Origin: Pyrenophora tritici-repentis
Taxonomy: Eukaryota; Ascomycota; Dothideomycetes; Pleosporales; Pleosporaceae
NCBI RefSeq assembly: GCF_003171515.1
Contig: NC_089399.1
Location: forward strand, 1,488,001 to 1,552,000
DNA: 64,000 nucleotides
Reading direction: 5' to 3'
Shown here piece by piece: positions 45,358 through 62,818 of the stretch. The position numbers and the translations under genes are program-made. Below the pieces are notes generated by a model. That model searched no databases. It was not told the DNA's origin and saw nothing but the letters and a program-made list of their open reading frames with translations. The stretch's first letter is position 1. Each line of letters opens with the position of its first letter.

Positions 45358-47940
45358 TACAGTACAGTAGTGGTAGTGGTTAGGGTAGCTGGAAAGGAAC
45401 CATGTCGCGGTTCTGGCGTTGGGAGGCGTTAATGGGGACCCTGGGGATCTCACGGACACACGGGTCAGCCTCGTGGGAGAAAAAAAAAGGCTTGGATTTT
45501 TGGAGATGAATATGCAAGGTGGTATCGGGCGCTCCGCCTTGGAGGTTTTCTTTTCCCACTTGGAGTTGGCTACAGTATGCGACTCCACTGTTTGCCGTTG
45601 GTTGGAGGTAAGTAGGCAAGCGGTGGTTTGTTGATTCTAGCGATCATGGCAATTATCATGGGCCAAGCATCCAAGCCCACCAGGCCGCGTAAACACGCTA
45701 CCATGTGTGTGTGGTTGTACACAATAACTCTCTTTTGCTCTCTCAATCACTATCTTCCGGTGGGAGAGCTTCCCCGTGTGTCGGGAAAAGAGGGAGGGGG
45801 GGGAGGGGGGCTTGCCGCGAGACCTCAGGCGACTTGACGTATGTTACTATGCTCATACAACGTTAGGTTTGCGAAGCGTTGTGACAGATGGTGCATGCAC
45901 GGTGAGTGTTCTGAGACGCCAGACTCGCCATTCAAGCATGAGGCATTGCTCAGACCAGGTGCAATTACAGCGTTGGCGTAGCAGCCCGAGGTTGGTCGAT
46001 GACACTCCAACGCTCTCGACGGCACGTGCATCCATTCCCTAAGACCCTAAAACTCTAATCCTCTACTCCTCTTGTAGCAAAGTGGCGAATATACATCACT
46101 CATGCCATACCATGTCGCGGTTCCTTCCATCTCATCCCGTCAATGCTCTCTGTCCATCATCTGTCCCTCCGTCTTGTCATTTTCTGCCTGTCGCCTTCGG
46201 ACCGACTCCCCACGACGCTACGTTTCGCACTCCGCCGGTAAGCCAGAGCCGAGCAAACCGAGTGATCAGGAACCGATGGCTGGGGTCTCGAAATGGGCCT
46301 ATTTCCCATTCCCTGAAGTCATCTCTGTGTCAACATGTCTCGACTCGCATTTAGTCGTGGTTGGACGTCAGCGGCGGGCGGCAGTAACCCGACGTTGATT
46401 TCCCACGCATTCTCCCAAGACGCACGTCACTTTGAACCTCGAGTCGACGCAACCCGCGCTAAGGCCCAAAGCAGCGCGCGCAACGGCTAAGCCACATGTG
46501 GACAAGTTTAGCGACGCAGCCATTTCATAGGTGGGTAGCCATGCCGCACTTGGTCGTATCTTGTCACCGGAGCGCGGCACATGTATCAACCGGCTGGTAT
46601 TCAGACGGCCCCGTAAATTCCCATTAGTAAAATAAGGCGTGTGCACAAATCATTGGATTTCCTTTTCACAAGTACAGAATACTGTATGTAGGGTAGGGTA
46701 GGGAGAGTGAGATTGAGAGTGAGAAGGGGTAGCGTCACGCGGCATGTGCTTGGGGATGTGCGGCCAACGCAAAATGTGGAGTATACACCGTACAGTATTT
46801 ACCGAATACCAATACCGTACCGTAGGCGCTCAGGGAGAGACAGAGAGGGGAAAAGAGCTGCAAGCACGCACCCGGGAAGACTAAAGATGCAATCGCGACG
46901 TGCTGGCGGAGTCGCCGGCCGTGTGCCTTGCGCTGGTTCGAACGCGTTTTGCTATCGTTTCTGCGGGCCCTGCTTCATGTGGGCAGTGAAGATCAGCCAT
47001 CCATCCGACTTGCATCTATAAAAAGAGAAAGCACTGGACAAGGGCGCTCATGCGGAGGACCACCTTCCTAGTCAGTTGCATGTGCGGTAAGAATCTCGGC
47101 CAAGCCGCGACGATGACAAGTTGATGTTGATTTCTTGAGGGGGCTACCAAACTAATCTGTATCACCTCCCATCCGGCTGCACGCCATTGTGCATCTGCGC
47201 ATGTTGCCCGGAATCGCTTGGTGCTGGCTTATGGACTTGGCTGTTGACGATTCCGTATGGTTAAGAGGTGCATGCATTGTTACACCATTTCGTCACGGAC
47301 TTGAGCGCGCTGATGCGCAAGGCTGGACGTGGTAACATCTCATCTGAGCGGCTTTTCACACGCGGTTGTCGTGGTACTCATGACCCCAGTTTTGAGCTGG
47401 ACGGCTGACAGCATATCGTATTGATCATCGCAACTGCGCCTTTCTTTTGGTCAACAAGTGTCGTAACCCAATCATGGCCAGAATGGATGATATCAAGTAG
47501 TGCGATCTTCACTCCTCAAACTCGTCTGTTGACACGGCAAAGGTGTCGAATACTAGCAGTCGTTGCAACGAACAAAGTGTATAGTATTTTGATTAGTAGT
47601 GAGCAAGAGCTGGATGGAGAGATCTCCATATGTACGGTTGCGAGCTAAGCGGGAAGCTTGGTCTAACTAGTGGTCCAAGCTTCCGGCCCGGAAAAACTCG
47701 CCGGGCTGGCTGTACGCGCATGTTCCGACATCGTCAAACTGCAGGAGTTGGTAAATACGCATACACTACTATATATGACTCGGGGATATTTGACTCTCAT
47801 GATTTATCAACAAGTGTGGTGGTGGCGGCCACGCAATCCATGCCACCGGGTTAGGTTACCATGACGGTAAGCCATCCAATCTTCCCATGCTTACCAGGTT
47901 ATCTCGTCAACCGCGGAGATATCTTCCGTCCACTACAGTA

Positions 47941-47971
47941 CCACACCACACACCACACACCACACACCACA
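47941..47971 (+). repeat. CACAC-rich simple repeat
   Basis: A tract built from CACACAC and ACCACACA units (about four copies of ACCACACA). No coding role seen. Confidence 0.6.
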
Positions 47972-48806
47972 ATCAGTGCAGCTGCAGTCTGCAATGGTAG
48001 CACAAACGGTTCGCTTGTTACCGCCGCATTGCTTGTTACACATGGCAATGGAGTAGGCGCGAAGGATCTACCGATAGTCAACTAGCAGCTGCGTATGTAC
48101 CGATAGTAGTCGGTGTGACCACACAATCTGTGGGACGGCCTATAACGGATGGTCGTCTCCCACAATCAGGTTCCGGAGCTGCGGGAAGGCAGCGGATGCC
48201 ATCGCCTCCAGGGCCTTATCGAGGCGCACACGCAGACGCAGCAACTGCAGCGCCGAGTAAAAACAAAAGGCCGGCACCTCCCCTTCCCCCAGACAAACCG
48301 CACATGCGCATGCACATGCACTCAGCCGGATCTCGTCCAAGCGATGGTGGTGTGGGAATACCAAACCTAGTCTGATCGGTGTGAAAGAGCCGACCCTGCA
48401 TGATGTTTTTTTGCTTGCCATGAACGCTGCACACAAACCGGCTGGCTGGTTCGTGTTTCATGCACGCTATTCTCAATCCGTTTGCGTGGGCAAAAAAAGG
48501 GAAAGAAGAAAAATTAAACTTACCTTTTATCATGTACCGTGTTCGCTCGCGTGCGCACGCGCGGGGTTGCAAGTCCGGTGGCGGCAAGGGCAACTAACCG
48601 TTTACTTGTCCGTCTTGGGTACCGAAATGTCCGCCTTCATGTACCTAGGTATGGAACTCCGTAGTGTGCTTAAATATATGTATGTATGTATATACTTTGG
48701 GAATTTAACTTTGAGGTTGAGGTTGGTTTGCTCCGTGTTGGAAGCAGAAGATACGTCAACGAGCATGTTACTAACGTCTCCTTTCACCAAAGATCCAGTT
48801 CCCAGT

Positions 48807-48808
<2 letters not shown>

Positions 48809-48843
<35 letters not shown>
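48809..48843 (+). repeat. CT microsatellite
   Basis: About 17 TC dinucleotides in a row, followed by more pyrimidine-rich sequence. CT tracts often lie just upstream of fungal transcription starts, but no coding sequence follows on the plus strand. Confidence 0.75.
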
Positions 48844-48848
<5 letters not shown>

Positions 48849-51215
48849 CATGTTCCCTCGTCTTCCCCAATTCCTCCCACTCAAACTCCGCCAGCAACAT
48901 CAGTCCATAACCCCCAGCCACCAAAATCCTTCCAAACGTAAAACTCACCCCCCACGCTTTTCTATCTAATCGTCCAACCTGCCCTTATCCATTATTACAC
49001 CCACGCTGTTCCAACCCACCCCCCAATATCTCTTTGTCAATGCAAGCCAAAAAAATCTTGCTTTTGTAAGTGGTGGCCTTGAAACTTTCCACATTAGTCA
49101 CAATGGAATTCCGCACATGCATATATGGACTGATTTTGTGCCGTTTGTACCGGTTATACATTACTTTTTTTGTTGTAAAGTGCATGTACACGTGCTGTGC
49201 GGAAGGCCTTCCAAATAAAGGCGGGCTATAGTAGGGACGGGGGGACCCGCTTTGATGGAGCTTTGGCTTGACATCGTTCATGCGACTGAGGTGGATTTGC
49301 CGTTGGTTCCGGTTGTTGGAGAGGGTAGATGGGGGTTGGGGTTAGTACATATTAATGATGTGGTTTCTGATGTCTTGCGCTCAATGTAGGAGAGAGATTC
49401 GGGTACAGTACCACTACACAGGTTAGCATGTGGTTATGGACTTGGCGTCTCTTTCCTTTCTCCGAGGACGTAGGAGCCACGTGCATTTTCCACGTGTCGG
49501 ACCGCAATAGTATCGATGACGTGCTTGCTATACGAAAACGTCGTGTGGAAACAAGGTGGTAAGACAAACACGAGAGCATTACTCCTTGTGTCAATCTGAC
49601 AACTGACATGACACTCTTGACATTTATGAAAACCTGCTTCGTCTTCCTCTTCTCAACGTTTGTAGTTGCAGAGAGATCTCTAAAAAAATGGTATATGTTG
49701 AGAATATCTGGGTTCAGTCCAGGTAGAAGGTGCTTGGGGGTCTGATGTGCTGGTGTGGCAGGCACTGCCCGGTGGGCAATGGCATCCACCACAACAGCCT
49801 GAGTAGCGAACATACAACATGATAGTAAAAACAATACGTTGCAGCCACCCCGCCTTGTCCCTCCTCCCACTCGGTTATCCATAGTAGTCATACTACTAAA
49901 GGGACCTTGTTCCAATAGTATAGATGTTTAAATACAGCCACCACAGCTAGGGTGTGGTACAACTAAACCGGACCTAAAACTTCTAGATCTGCGCCATGCA
50001 GTTACAATGGAACCAACAATAATCATGCAGTGGAGTCATGCTCGGCCGCCAGAGCTACGGCTGCCGACATGTGTGAACCCATCGCGTAACCAAAGCTACG
50101 AGTATACCGGAAATACCTACTCCCTCCATCAAGACGCAAATACGTGATATTCATATAACAAGCCTGTGTATGTGTGTGCTTTAATCAATCGTGTTACAGT
50201 CGCTGTTTTCATCAGCCTTCCAATACCCACATACTCAGTTGCTCATACAAAAGCGAGAGAGAGAGATACATAAAGTTCAAACTACACTTCTGATCTATGT
50301 GACTCTCATCCACCAACATTTCTTCATTGTGAGACTCCGTATTCCGGCACCGCATAGCTGCATACCCGCTCTGGTAAGCAAATATGACTATCATACTTTG
50401 AGACTGTAAAGAGCTATACGTATGGTACAGCGTCACTGACACGAGGAAGATTGTTTGTAGGTTTAGACGATCCGTGGGGGTTCAAAGCGTAAAATTGTGG
50501 TCTTAAAGACGACGTGAGTCGGTTGATTGGTTACACATTCATAGGCTGAATGGGAGTATTAAATCTCTCACATTTGCCTCTAGGTGTATTTTGATCTGGA
50601 AAAGCTAGAGGTGTGTGACTACTAAAGTCGCTTCTACACTGCAAGCCTTCTATGCTATGAAAAGATAGGGGTGAAGACTATCATTTCCCGTGGTGATATG
50701 CTCATGTGAAGTACAAAATACATACAAGGAAATGTCGTTTATACAGGGTAAAAGCGATCCAAGGGACGTGAAACGGCGAAGAGAATGATCTGTTAATAAT
50801 GCCAGTTAAGGTCGAGAGTACTGGGACGTTGGTTGACGATACCAAGCATCATTCAGGTCAACAGAAGACGTTTCCGCTTGTCGATGATAGAATCGAATGG
50901 GAGGAACTGGTTCAGTGAGCGGAGTGGCATATCAGTCATACCGCTTTTTCCCCGGGGGCTCCGAATAGGGTATTCTTCCTAATTTGGTTATTAAATCGAT
51001 ATAGTCGACCAAGCATGCTATTATACCAAATGGCTTAATATAAAATCCCATTGATAAATTATGGAAATGGTCCAGGAACACACCTTTGACTTGGAATAAA
51101 GAGATAACTGTGCGCAACAGCCAAACAAAGTTCAAGAGTCAAGATCCTAGAATCTTGACATAAACTATCAAAGCTAGTTAAAGACCATGGTATTAGAGAA
51201 TGTGCATTCGGATGG

Positions 51216-51515
51216 TTAACCGCTGGCTCCAGAAGCCTCATGTGCAAGCTCATATTTATCAAATGTCAGACCATTCCATACATATGTAACGCCTTCATGC
51301 ACAAACGGGCGTTGAAATGCTTGATCCTCCGCTTTCTTCCAAGAATTGCCGTCATGCCAATAACGGATACCGCCATCCCAATATCCCGTCATGTTCCCGA
51401 CCAAGTCCTCGGGCTGCATTGGAGCATAATGGGACCCATTCCAACCAAACATGTTGCCTTCGACAGAATATGGTTCTCGCGCATCTTGGTAATTGCTTGT
51501 ATTAGGATCGATCAT
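51216..51515 (-). CDS. Small aromatic-rich protein, unknown
   Basis: 99 residues from an ATG at 51515, on the same strand as the Pho85-type kinase and only 48 bases after its stop. The composition is strongly protein-like, with repeated Trp/Tyr/Gly patterns (NMFGWNGSHYAPM, GYWDGGIRYWHDGNSW, GVTYVWNGLTFDKYELA) that suggest three short beta-hairpin units. No signal peptide or membrane helix. It may be its own short gene, or a second frame on the kinase transcript. No splice pair was found that would fuse it to the kinase. Family not recognised. Confidence 0.55.
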   Translation of the reverse strand: MIDPNTSNYQDAREPYSVEGNMFGWNGSHYAPMQPEDLVGNMTGYWDGGIRYWHDGNSWKKAEDQAFQRPFVHEGVTYVWNGLTFDKYELAHEASGASG

Positions 51516-51563
51516 TAAGGGGAATGGAAACCCTTGATGTGTGTCACAATCTACGCTGGGCTT

Positions 51564-53630
<2,067 letters not shown>

Positions 53631-54372
53631 ATGCAGTCCCGCCCAACCAACCCCCCATCGTCTCGTTCGCGCTTCCTACTGATGGATGAACTTGCTCCCC
53701 TTCAAGCCAGCGACTCTGCTCATTTCAGATCCGAGGGCCGGTCTCACATCTCAGATACAGATAGTGCTTATGGGAGTCGGGAGACCAGTCCGATTATCAG
53801 CCGAGCTCTTGAACTGCCCATCGACAACAATTCCCCCAAGATTGAAGAATCTTCTCTTGCTCCTAGTCACGCCCGGCAACATACCTGGAACTCATGTTTC
53901 AAACCCAAGGTTCGTATCAACTCCACCCACGACGAACCATACAAGGAGGACCTTCGCGATAGCGAGCCGCTAGAGAGTGATATTAGAAAACTGCCATTCT
54001 ACGGGGTCATAGGACACGGTCGATCATGTGCCTCTATGCCGGCGATGGCCACATCAGGTACGTCAACTTCCAAATGTAGAAGGGTAGAATGCATTAGAAA
54101 GCTTCACTTACTGATATATAGTAGCGTGCGTGCATGAACGGGTATCTTCCGACGCCAAACCCCTTCCGACCAATACAACCCTTTCGTCCACTGGCAACGG
54201 CCCAATATACCGATGGCAGCCTCAGAGAAAGAGAGAATCGCCTTTGTTCTGGTTCCAAGATGTCACCCATATCTGGCAACTGCCTGGGCGTGGCTGGAGA
54301 AGTAGCAGGGAAGCGGAGCTGGATAACTCGAACAAGATTGGTAGTACGAGCTTAGAGGATGAGGATAAGTAG
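53631..54372 (+). CDS. Hypothetical protein, two exons
   Basis: Exons 53631-54057 and 54122-54372, giving 225 residues. The intron is 64 nt (GTACGT donor, ATATAG acceptor). The N-terminal 60 residues are Ser/Pro-rich and look disordered (SDTDSAYGSRETSPI is phosphosite-like). The second half has IRKLPFYGVIGHGRSC and IYRWQPQRKRESPLFWFQDV, which look folded and conserved-type. It ends EDEDK. No signal peptide or known domain; likely a lineage-specific intracellular protein. The gene model is supported by the in-frame splice and by protein-like sequence on both sides. Confidence 0.65.
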
Positions 54373-54604
54373 GATGAGCAGGAGGCCGAACGTCCTTGGG
54401 ATTGGGAAACCGGTTTCTGTATATGAGGAGATGTGTTTCTGAAAGAACCGGATTACGACTGGTAGAGTAGTCTAGCTCTTGCACCACATTAGACGAGAAA
54501 GTGGTTGGAGCACTCAGCTCCTCAGAGTCTCAGCCATCAATACTAAAGTATTGAGCCAGTGGTATCGACACATGTCTAGCCATATTCATCTGTCCATCAC
54601 CTCA

Positions 54605-58389
<3,785 letters not shown>

Positions 58390-60203
58390 ATGTCGTCCCC
58401 ATCAGCCGGCGCGCGGTTCATCCGCATGATAGTAAAAAACGACTCAATCAAATCCGACCCCCATGAGATCTACGGTTGGCGCGCCTTCGCCATGGCAGGC
58501 TCCGCCTGCTTCGGCGGCATGTTATTCGGCTTCGACATTGGAACCATTGGCGGAGTGTTGGAACTGCCAGAGTTTCAAAAGTACGTTTTTCCATTCCCTT
58601 CTTCGATTCTATACAATTGGAGACGTAGACATCAAACTCACACACCCTGCTTCACAGAAAATACTCAATAGACACCCTCGACAAGGTCGGCAAAGCAAAC
58701 CTAAACGCAAACATCGCTTCCACCCTCCAAGCCGGCTGCTTCATCGGCTGCTTCCTCGCCTCCTGGGCATCCGACCGCTGGGGTCGTAAAGTCGCCCTCC
58801 AACTGTCCGGCCTCATAACAATCGTGGGCTGTATAATCCAAGCCGTTGCCATGGGCGCCCTCGAAGCAATGTACATTGGCCGATTCGTAGCCGGCGTCGG
58901 CGTCGGCGGCGCCTCAATGGTCGTCCCACTTTACATTTCTGAAAACAGCCCCCGCGGTATCCGTGGTGGCTTGACGGGCCTGTACCAATTGTTCATTGCA
59001 ACGGGTACGTGTCTGGCGTTCTGGGTGAATTACGGGTCTCTGTTGCATTTGTCCGGTGGCGCGCAGGTGTACATTGTGCCGTTGGCTATGCAGGCGTTGC
59101 CGGCTGTGCTGCTGGTGGGTTGCATGGCGTTGAATAAAGAGTCACCGCGGTTTTTGGCCAAGCAGGATAAGTGGGAGGAGGCAACGAGTGTGCTGGCGAG
59201 GATACGCAATTTGCCAATCAGTCATTCGTATGTGCAGGATGAGATCAAGGATATTGCGGATCAGCTCGAGCATGAGAGGATGCTTGTGGCGGGGGCTACG
59301 ATTAAGGATTTGCTAAAGGAGATGTTTACGATTCCGGGGAATAGGAAGAGGGCGCTGATTTCGATTGCGTTGATGATCTGTCAGCAGATGACGGGCACGA
59401 ATGCTAGTAAGTTTCTTGTCGAGGTATACAAACTTAGGGTTGGGACTGACGTCGAAAAGTCAACTACTACGCCCCTCAGATCTTCGCGGCACTCGGACTA
59501 AAGGGAAACACTAACAAACTCTTCGCAACTGGCATCTACGGTATCGTTAAAATGACTGGTTGCCTCGCCTTTCTCATCTTCGCTGCCGACTCGCTTGGTC
59601 GTCGTCGCTCACTGCTCTGGACATCCATCGCCCAGGCACTCGCCATGTTCTACATTGGCATCTACATGCGTGTTGACCCGCCCGTCGAGGGCCAGCCCGT
59701 ACCCCCAGCAGGCTACTTCGCCCTCGTGTGTGTCTTCCTCTTCGCCTGCTTCTTCCAGTTTGGATGGGGTCCCGTATGCTGGATCTACGTGTCTGAGATT
59801 CCAGCGGCGAGGCTGAGATCGCTGAATGTTGCCATTGCCGCAGCGGTGCAGTGGTTGTTCAACTTTGTGGTGGCGAGGGCAACGCCTAATATGATGGCTA
59901 CCATGGGCAAGGGCGGTTACGGGTATGTTTTTCCGATACCAGAGATGACTTTGTTTGCTAACTCTTAACAGTACTTTCCTAACCTATGGCTCTTTCTGTG
60001 CTTCCATGTTTATCTTTGTTTGGTTCTTCATTCCTGAGACCAAGGGCTTGTCTCTTGAGAGGATGGACGACCTTTTCGGTGTCACCGAGATGGTCAAAAA
60101 TATGGAGGCTGATGGCGAGCGCAACGTCCACGGCCAAGTGACGGAGCTGGATGCGGATGGCAAGCAGGCCAACGTTGTGCATCAGGAGAAGGTCGCCCAC
60201 TAA
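58390..60203 (+). CDS. MFS sugar transporter (SP family)
   Basis: Four exons, 58390-58580, 58658-59406, 59460-59922 and 59972-60203, giving 544 residues with about 12 membrane helices. Signature motifs of the sugar porter family: [16 protein letters not shown] in helix 1, DRWGRKVAL between helices 2 and 3, [14 protein letters not shown] after helix 6, [21 protein letters not shown] (split by intron 2) in helix 7, DSLGRRRSL, and [16 protein letters not shown] at the end. It imports a hexose or related sugar/sugar acid by proton symport at the plasma membrane; substrate cannot be read from sequence. The N-terminus ([18 protein letters not shown]) recalls quinate/galacturonate-type porters. Divergent from a DUF2264 hydrolase, which suggests a shared carbohydrate pathway. 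Confidence 0.9.
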
Positions 60204-60513
60204 GCGACCTCATGAGAGTTTTGTTGTTTAACATTAGTATGGCTTTGTGATCAAGCTAAACCGTCGTGCCACTATTGCACATATACATCATGCTTTGCCA
60301 TATACTTTGCAGTGTCATGTAGGAAAGCATCAAGACGACCAGCACAGACTTGCAAGACAATGTGTATTTGTGTGCTCATTTCAACGTTAGCCATACATAC
60401 AGAATGAAGCTCTACTCCATTTCCCAATTGTTACAAGGAGATCCGTCAAACGCCATATGCTTATTTTGAACCGAGATTCCTCAGACTGCCACCCTCTAGT
60501 GCACAGCACATGC
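60204..60513. other. Convergent intergenic region
   Basis: About 310 bp between the 3' ends of the transporter and the RPEL gene. Nothing beyond 3' regions is seen. Confidence 0.4.
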
Positions 60514-61014
60514 TTAGTCGGCCTTTACGGGATTCTCATCCGCATCCAAGATGCCCTTCTTGACCAGCTCCTCCGGACTCGGCCTATGCTGCAGACCCTT
60601 CTCCAAGCTGTCGGCCCTCATGTGCATATCGAGCTCCTTCTGGTGACCCTGCAGCGCGGGCGCGGCCGTCGACTTTGGAAGAATGTTTCGGTCGACGAGC
60701 TCGGCACGCTCGGGACGGGCATTGAGGCCCTTTTTGAGGTTGTCGGTTGCGCGTTGGCGCTCCAGTTCGAGGGCTTTGGCTTGGAGAGCTCTGTAAGGCA
60801 AGGTCCGGGGTTAGCTGCGGGCTACACTAGCTTCTGGGGCACAAGTGGGGAAAACATACGGGGCTGTGGTAGTGTCGAGCAGAATGTGTCGGTTTTTGAG
60901 ATCCTGCGGCTCCGGGCGGTGCTGCAAATGCTTCTCCAGACTGTTGCGGCGGTCAAGAGAGCGCACGGGCGAGATGGGCGTCTCGTCGACAATGACAGTG
61001 TTCTCGTCGGCCAT
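60514..61014 (-). CDS. RPEL-repeat protein
   Basis: Two exons, 61014-60860 and 60790-60514, giving 143 residues. The 69-nt intron joins TTTAP to ALQAKALE. Three RPEL motifs in a row: LEKHLQHRPEPQDLKNRHIL, LKKGLNARPERAELVDRNIL and LEKGLQHRPSPEELVKKGIL, each about 20 residues and spaced about 43 residues apart. In animals RPEL motifs (MRTF, Phactr) bind G-actin through the R-P-x-x-x-[EDL]-L core; here the three cores are RPEPQDL, RPERAEL and RPSPEEL. The protein has no other domain, no signal peptide and no membrane helix. Role in fungi is not established; actin-monomer sensing or buffering is the natural inference. Confidence 0.85.
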
Positions 61015-61774
61015 GGTGAATGTCTTGTTGGTCGTGTTTGGTGGGTTGTGTAGTGTGATGGCGGATGTTTTTTTTCAATCAAGGGCGCAGCTTCCTCGGT
61101 ACTTAAGGGCAGCTTCAAGGTGAGATGAGACGAGAGAGGAGAGCTTGCTTGATTGCTTTGTTGCGAACTGTCTTGGTTGCGGGGCAGCTGCCTGCGCTGA
61201 TCCCTGCATATCATGGCAACAGCTAACGCCAGCCCCAACCAGGGCGCGTCGTCACCTCACGTCGATCGAGCAACCGACACCCAACACCCATCATCAGGCC
61301 GCCGTGTGATCTCGTGTTTCTCACCCGTCGTCACGATGTCTGCTCCGCCTGGGCGACGCTTGCATCACGCCATGTCGTTCGCTCATTCACACGTCCATGC
61401 GCGACATCATCGGAGCCGACATGCATAACATTGCATTGGCACGTGCAAGCTTACCTCAGTTTCATGCCTCACCTCGAACCAAGGGCTGGAGGAGATTACA
61501 CGCCTCTTCACTGTTTCCACTAAATTGGCTAATAAAAGGTACGGTGCAACTCATAGGCTACACGGTATTTGCAGTCGGAGATTTTGTAGCACTGGGCTAG
61601 GTACCACCGACAGCAAACAGTGACAGCAGCACCGCAGCACTGCTGAACTGCTACACTGTTGAACTTGGCGTGGAATACAAAAGACTGTAGAGTGCTTTTC
61701 TATGTATATACATGTTCAATTTATTGTCCTCCTATGTACAAACAGGTTCAGTTCATCCCTCCCATGGTCATCAC
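61015..61774. other. Intergenic region
   Basis: About 760 bp: promoter of the RPEL gene and 3' region of the secreted-protein gene. Frames here are His/Arg-rich shadows. No repeats. Confidence 0.4.
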
Positions 61775-62265
61775 CTAAAGACCTTCACCACCCTCGCCAC
61801 CGAGCTCCGACTTGTCATCTTCATCGTCATCTTCATCGCAAGGTCCAGTCGGTGTTGGTGTCGGCGAACAAGACGTCACAGTCTTGGTTGTAGTACCAGG
61901 GACGTTGGTAATAGCTCGGCACGGCTGTGTCCTATTAGTTTCTTCTTCTCAACCCTCTTGGTACAAGACTTACTAGTCCAAGCCCGAGCCCTTGCGTCAC
62001 AAGTGCGCATCCGTGACAGTCCGTATACGAGGTTGCTGTAGTCGTTGCCTGAAGGAACGTGCAGTCGACGTTGACCGACGGGATCTCGTAGACGGTAAGG
62101 GTGCAATTGGGACCTGAAGTAGGTGCAGACGGTGGAGGAGTGTAGACAACTCGATCAAGTGCGTGAACTCTGCAACTTTGTCAGCAAGATCTACGGCATT
62201 GGCGGTGAGATTTACCCTTGTGCCAAGAGCGTTGCGAGCACAAGGTTGATGAATGTAGAAGACAT
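61775..62265 (-). CDS. Small secreted protein with acidic C-terminal tail
   Basis: Three exons, 62265-62216, 62169-61974 and 61924-61775, giving 131 residues; no exon is open long enough to stand out alone. The introns (46 and 49 nt) have GTAAAT and GTAAGT donors; the second acceptor (GGACACAG) is the one that gives the Thr/Pro-rich continuation. The N-terminus MSSTFINLVLATLLAQGVHA is a signal peptide with likely cleavage after VHA. The mature part has seven Cys (GPNCTL, NVDCTF, TDCHGCAL, PCRAI, TSCSP, GPCDE), a Thr/Pro stretch and an Asp/Glu tail (DEDDDEDDKSELGGEGGEGL). No GPI-type hydrophobic end. Layout resembles small secreted cell-wall or effector-like proteins of ascomycetes; function unknown. 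Confidence 0.75.
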
Positions 62266-62818
62266 GATTGATTTGTTGGATTGTTGAACAATGAGTTACA
62301 ATTATTTCAGATGCGATACAAAAGACTGATGAATTGAAGGGAGATGCATCGTGAAGACCTACCAACGTTGCTGCTATATATATACCAAAGGCAAGGGAGA
62401 AGGAAACAATCTTCACTGCTTACGTCCGTATAAACGGCCGTGTTGGAACGGGAGGAATGTGAATAACTGGACGGAAATACTAGGTCACGGTCCGGCGAAT
62501 ACGAGGAGTGGGATGGAGACATTAACCACGGGCCGATCAGTGCGCTTTGATGGGAATTGTTTGAGATCAATACATTAACTACGGGCCGACCACATCGAGT
62601 GCCGTCCAATCTCATAACTATTCACAGTCCTCCAACTCCATTCATGAAAAACTAATCATAACGCTGTCAAGAAAGACAGTACGAAATAGATGCATGCCCA
62701 GTTGTGCTTTTTCCTTCGTGATCAATAGTTCAGGTCCCTAGTACGTAGGGCGAACCATGGTTACCAATGCAGTCTCTAACCGAGTTGCGGGACGATCATG
62801 TCATGTGATGACGATGCT
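62266..62818. other. Intergenic region
   Basis: About 550 bp: promoter of the secreted-protein gene and 3' region of the rhodopsin gene. A short doubled motif (ACTACGGGCCGA / ACCACGGGCCGA, near 62523 and 62577) is the only structure noted. Confidence 0.4.

Larger units (their letters stand above)
43975..51215. other. 7.2-kb stretch without a supported gene
   Basis: It lies between the 3' ends of two convergent units. It holds a G17 homopolymer (45341-45357), a CACAC tract (47941-47971) and a CT tract (48809-48843). A 102-codon frame at 44180-44488 (plus) is Cys-rich (CVSCQG, CRCTCGRE, CRSCIKGHPC) and a minus frame at 49352-49885 has one hydrophobic segment, but neither has support beyond being open. 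Base composition is not strongly AT-rich, so this is not simply an RIP-eroded transposon block. Long non-coding transcripts or a gene with many short exons could be hidden here. Confidence 0.4.

Noticed and set aside
49352..49915. Long minus-strand frame with a hydrophobic segment
   Set aside because: Nominal start is not ATG, the middle is low in coding character, and no introns or homology cues are seen.
61925..61931. Acceptor TAATAG for the last intron of the secreted protein at 61775-62265
   Set aside because: It leads to a frame that stops soon after; the GGACACAG acceptor gives the Thr/Pro-rich, acidic-tailed continuation.
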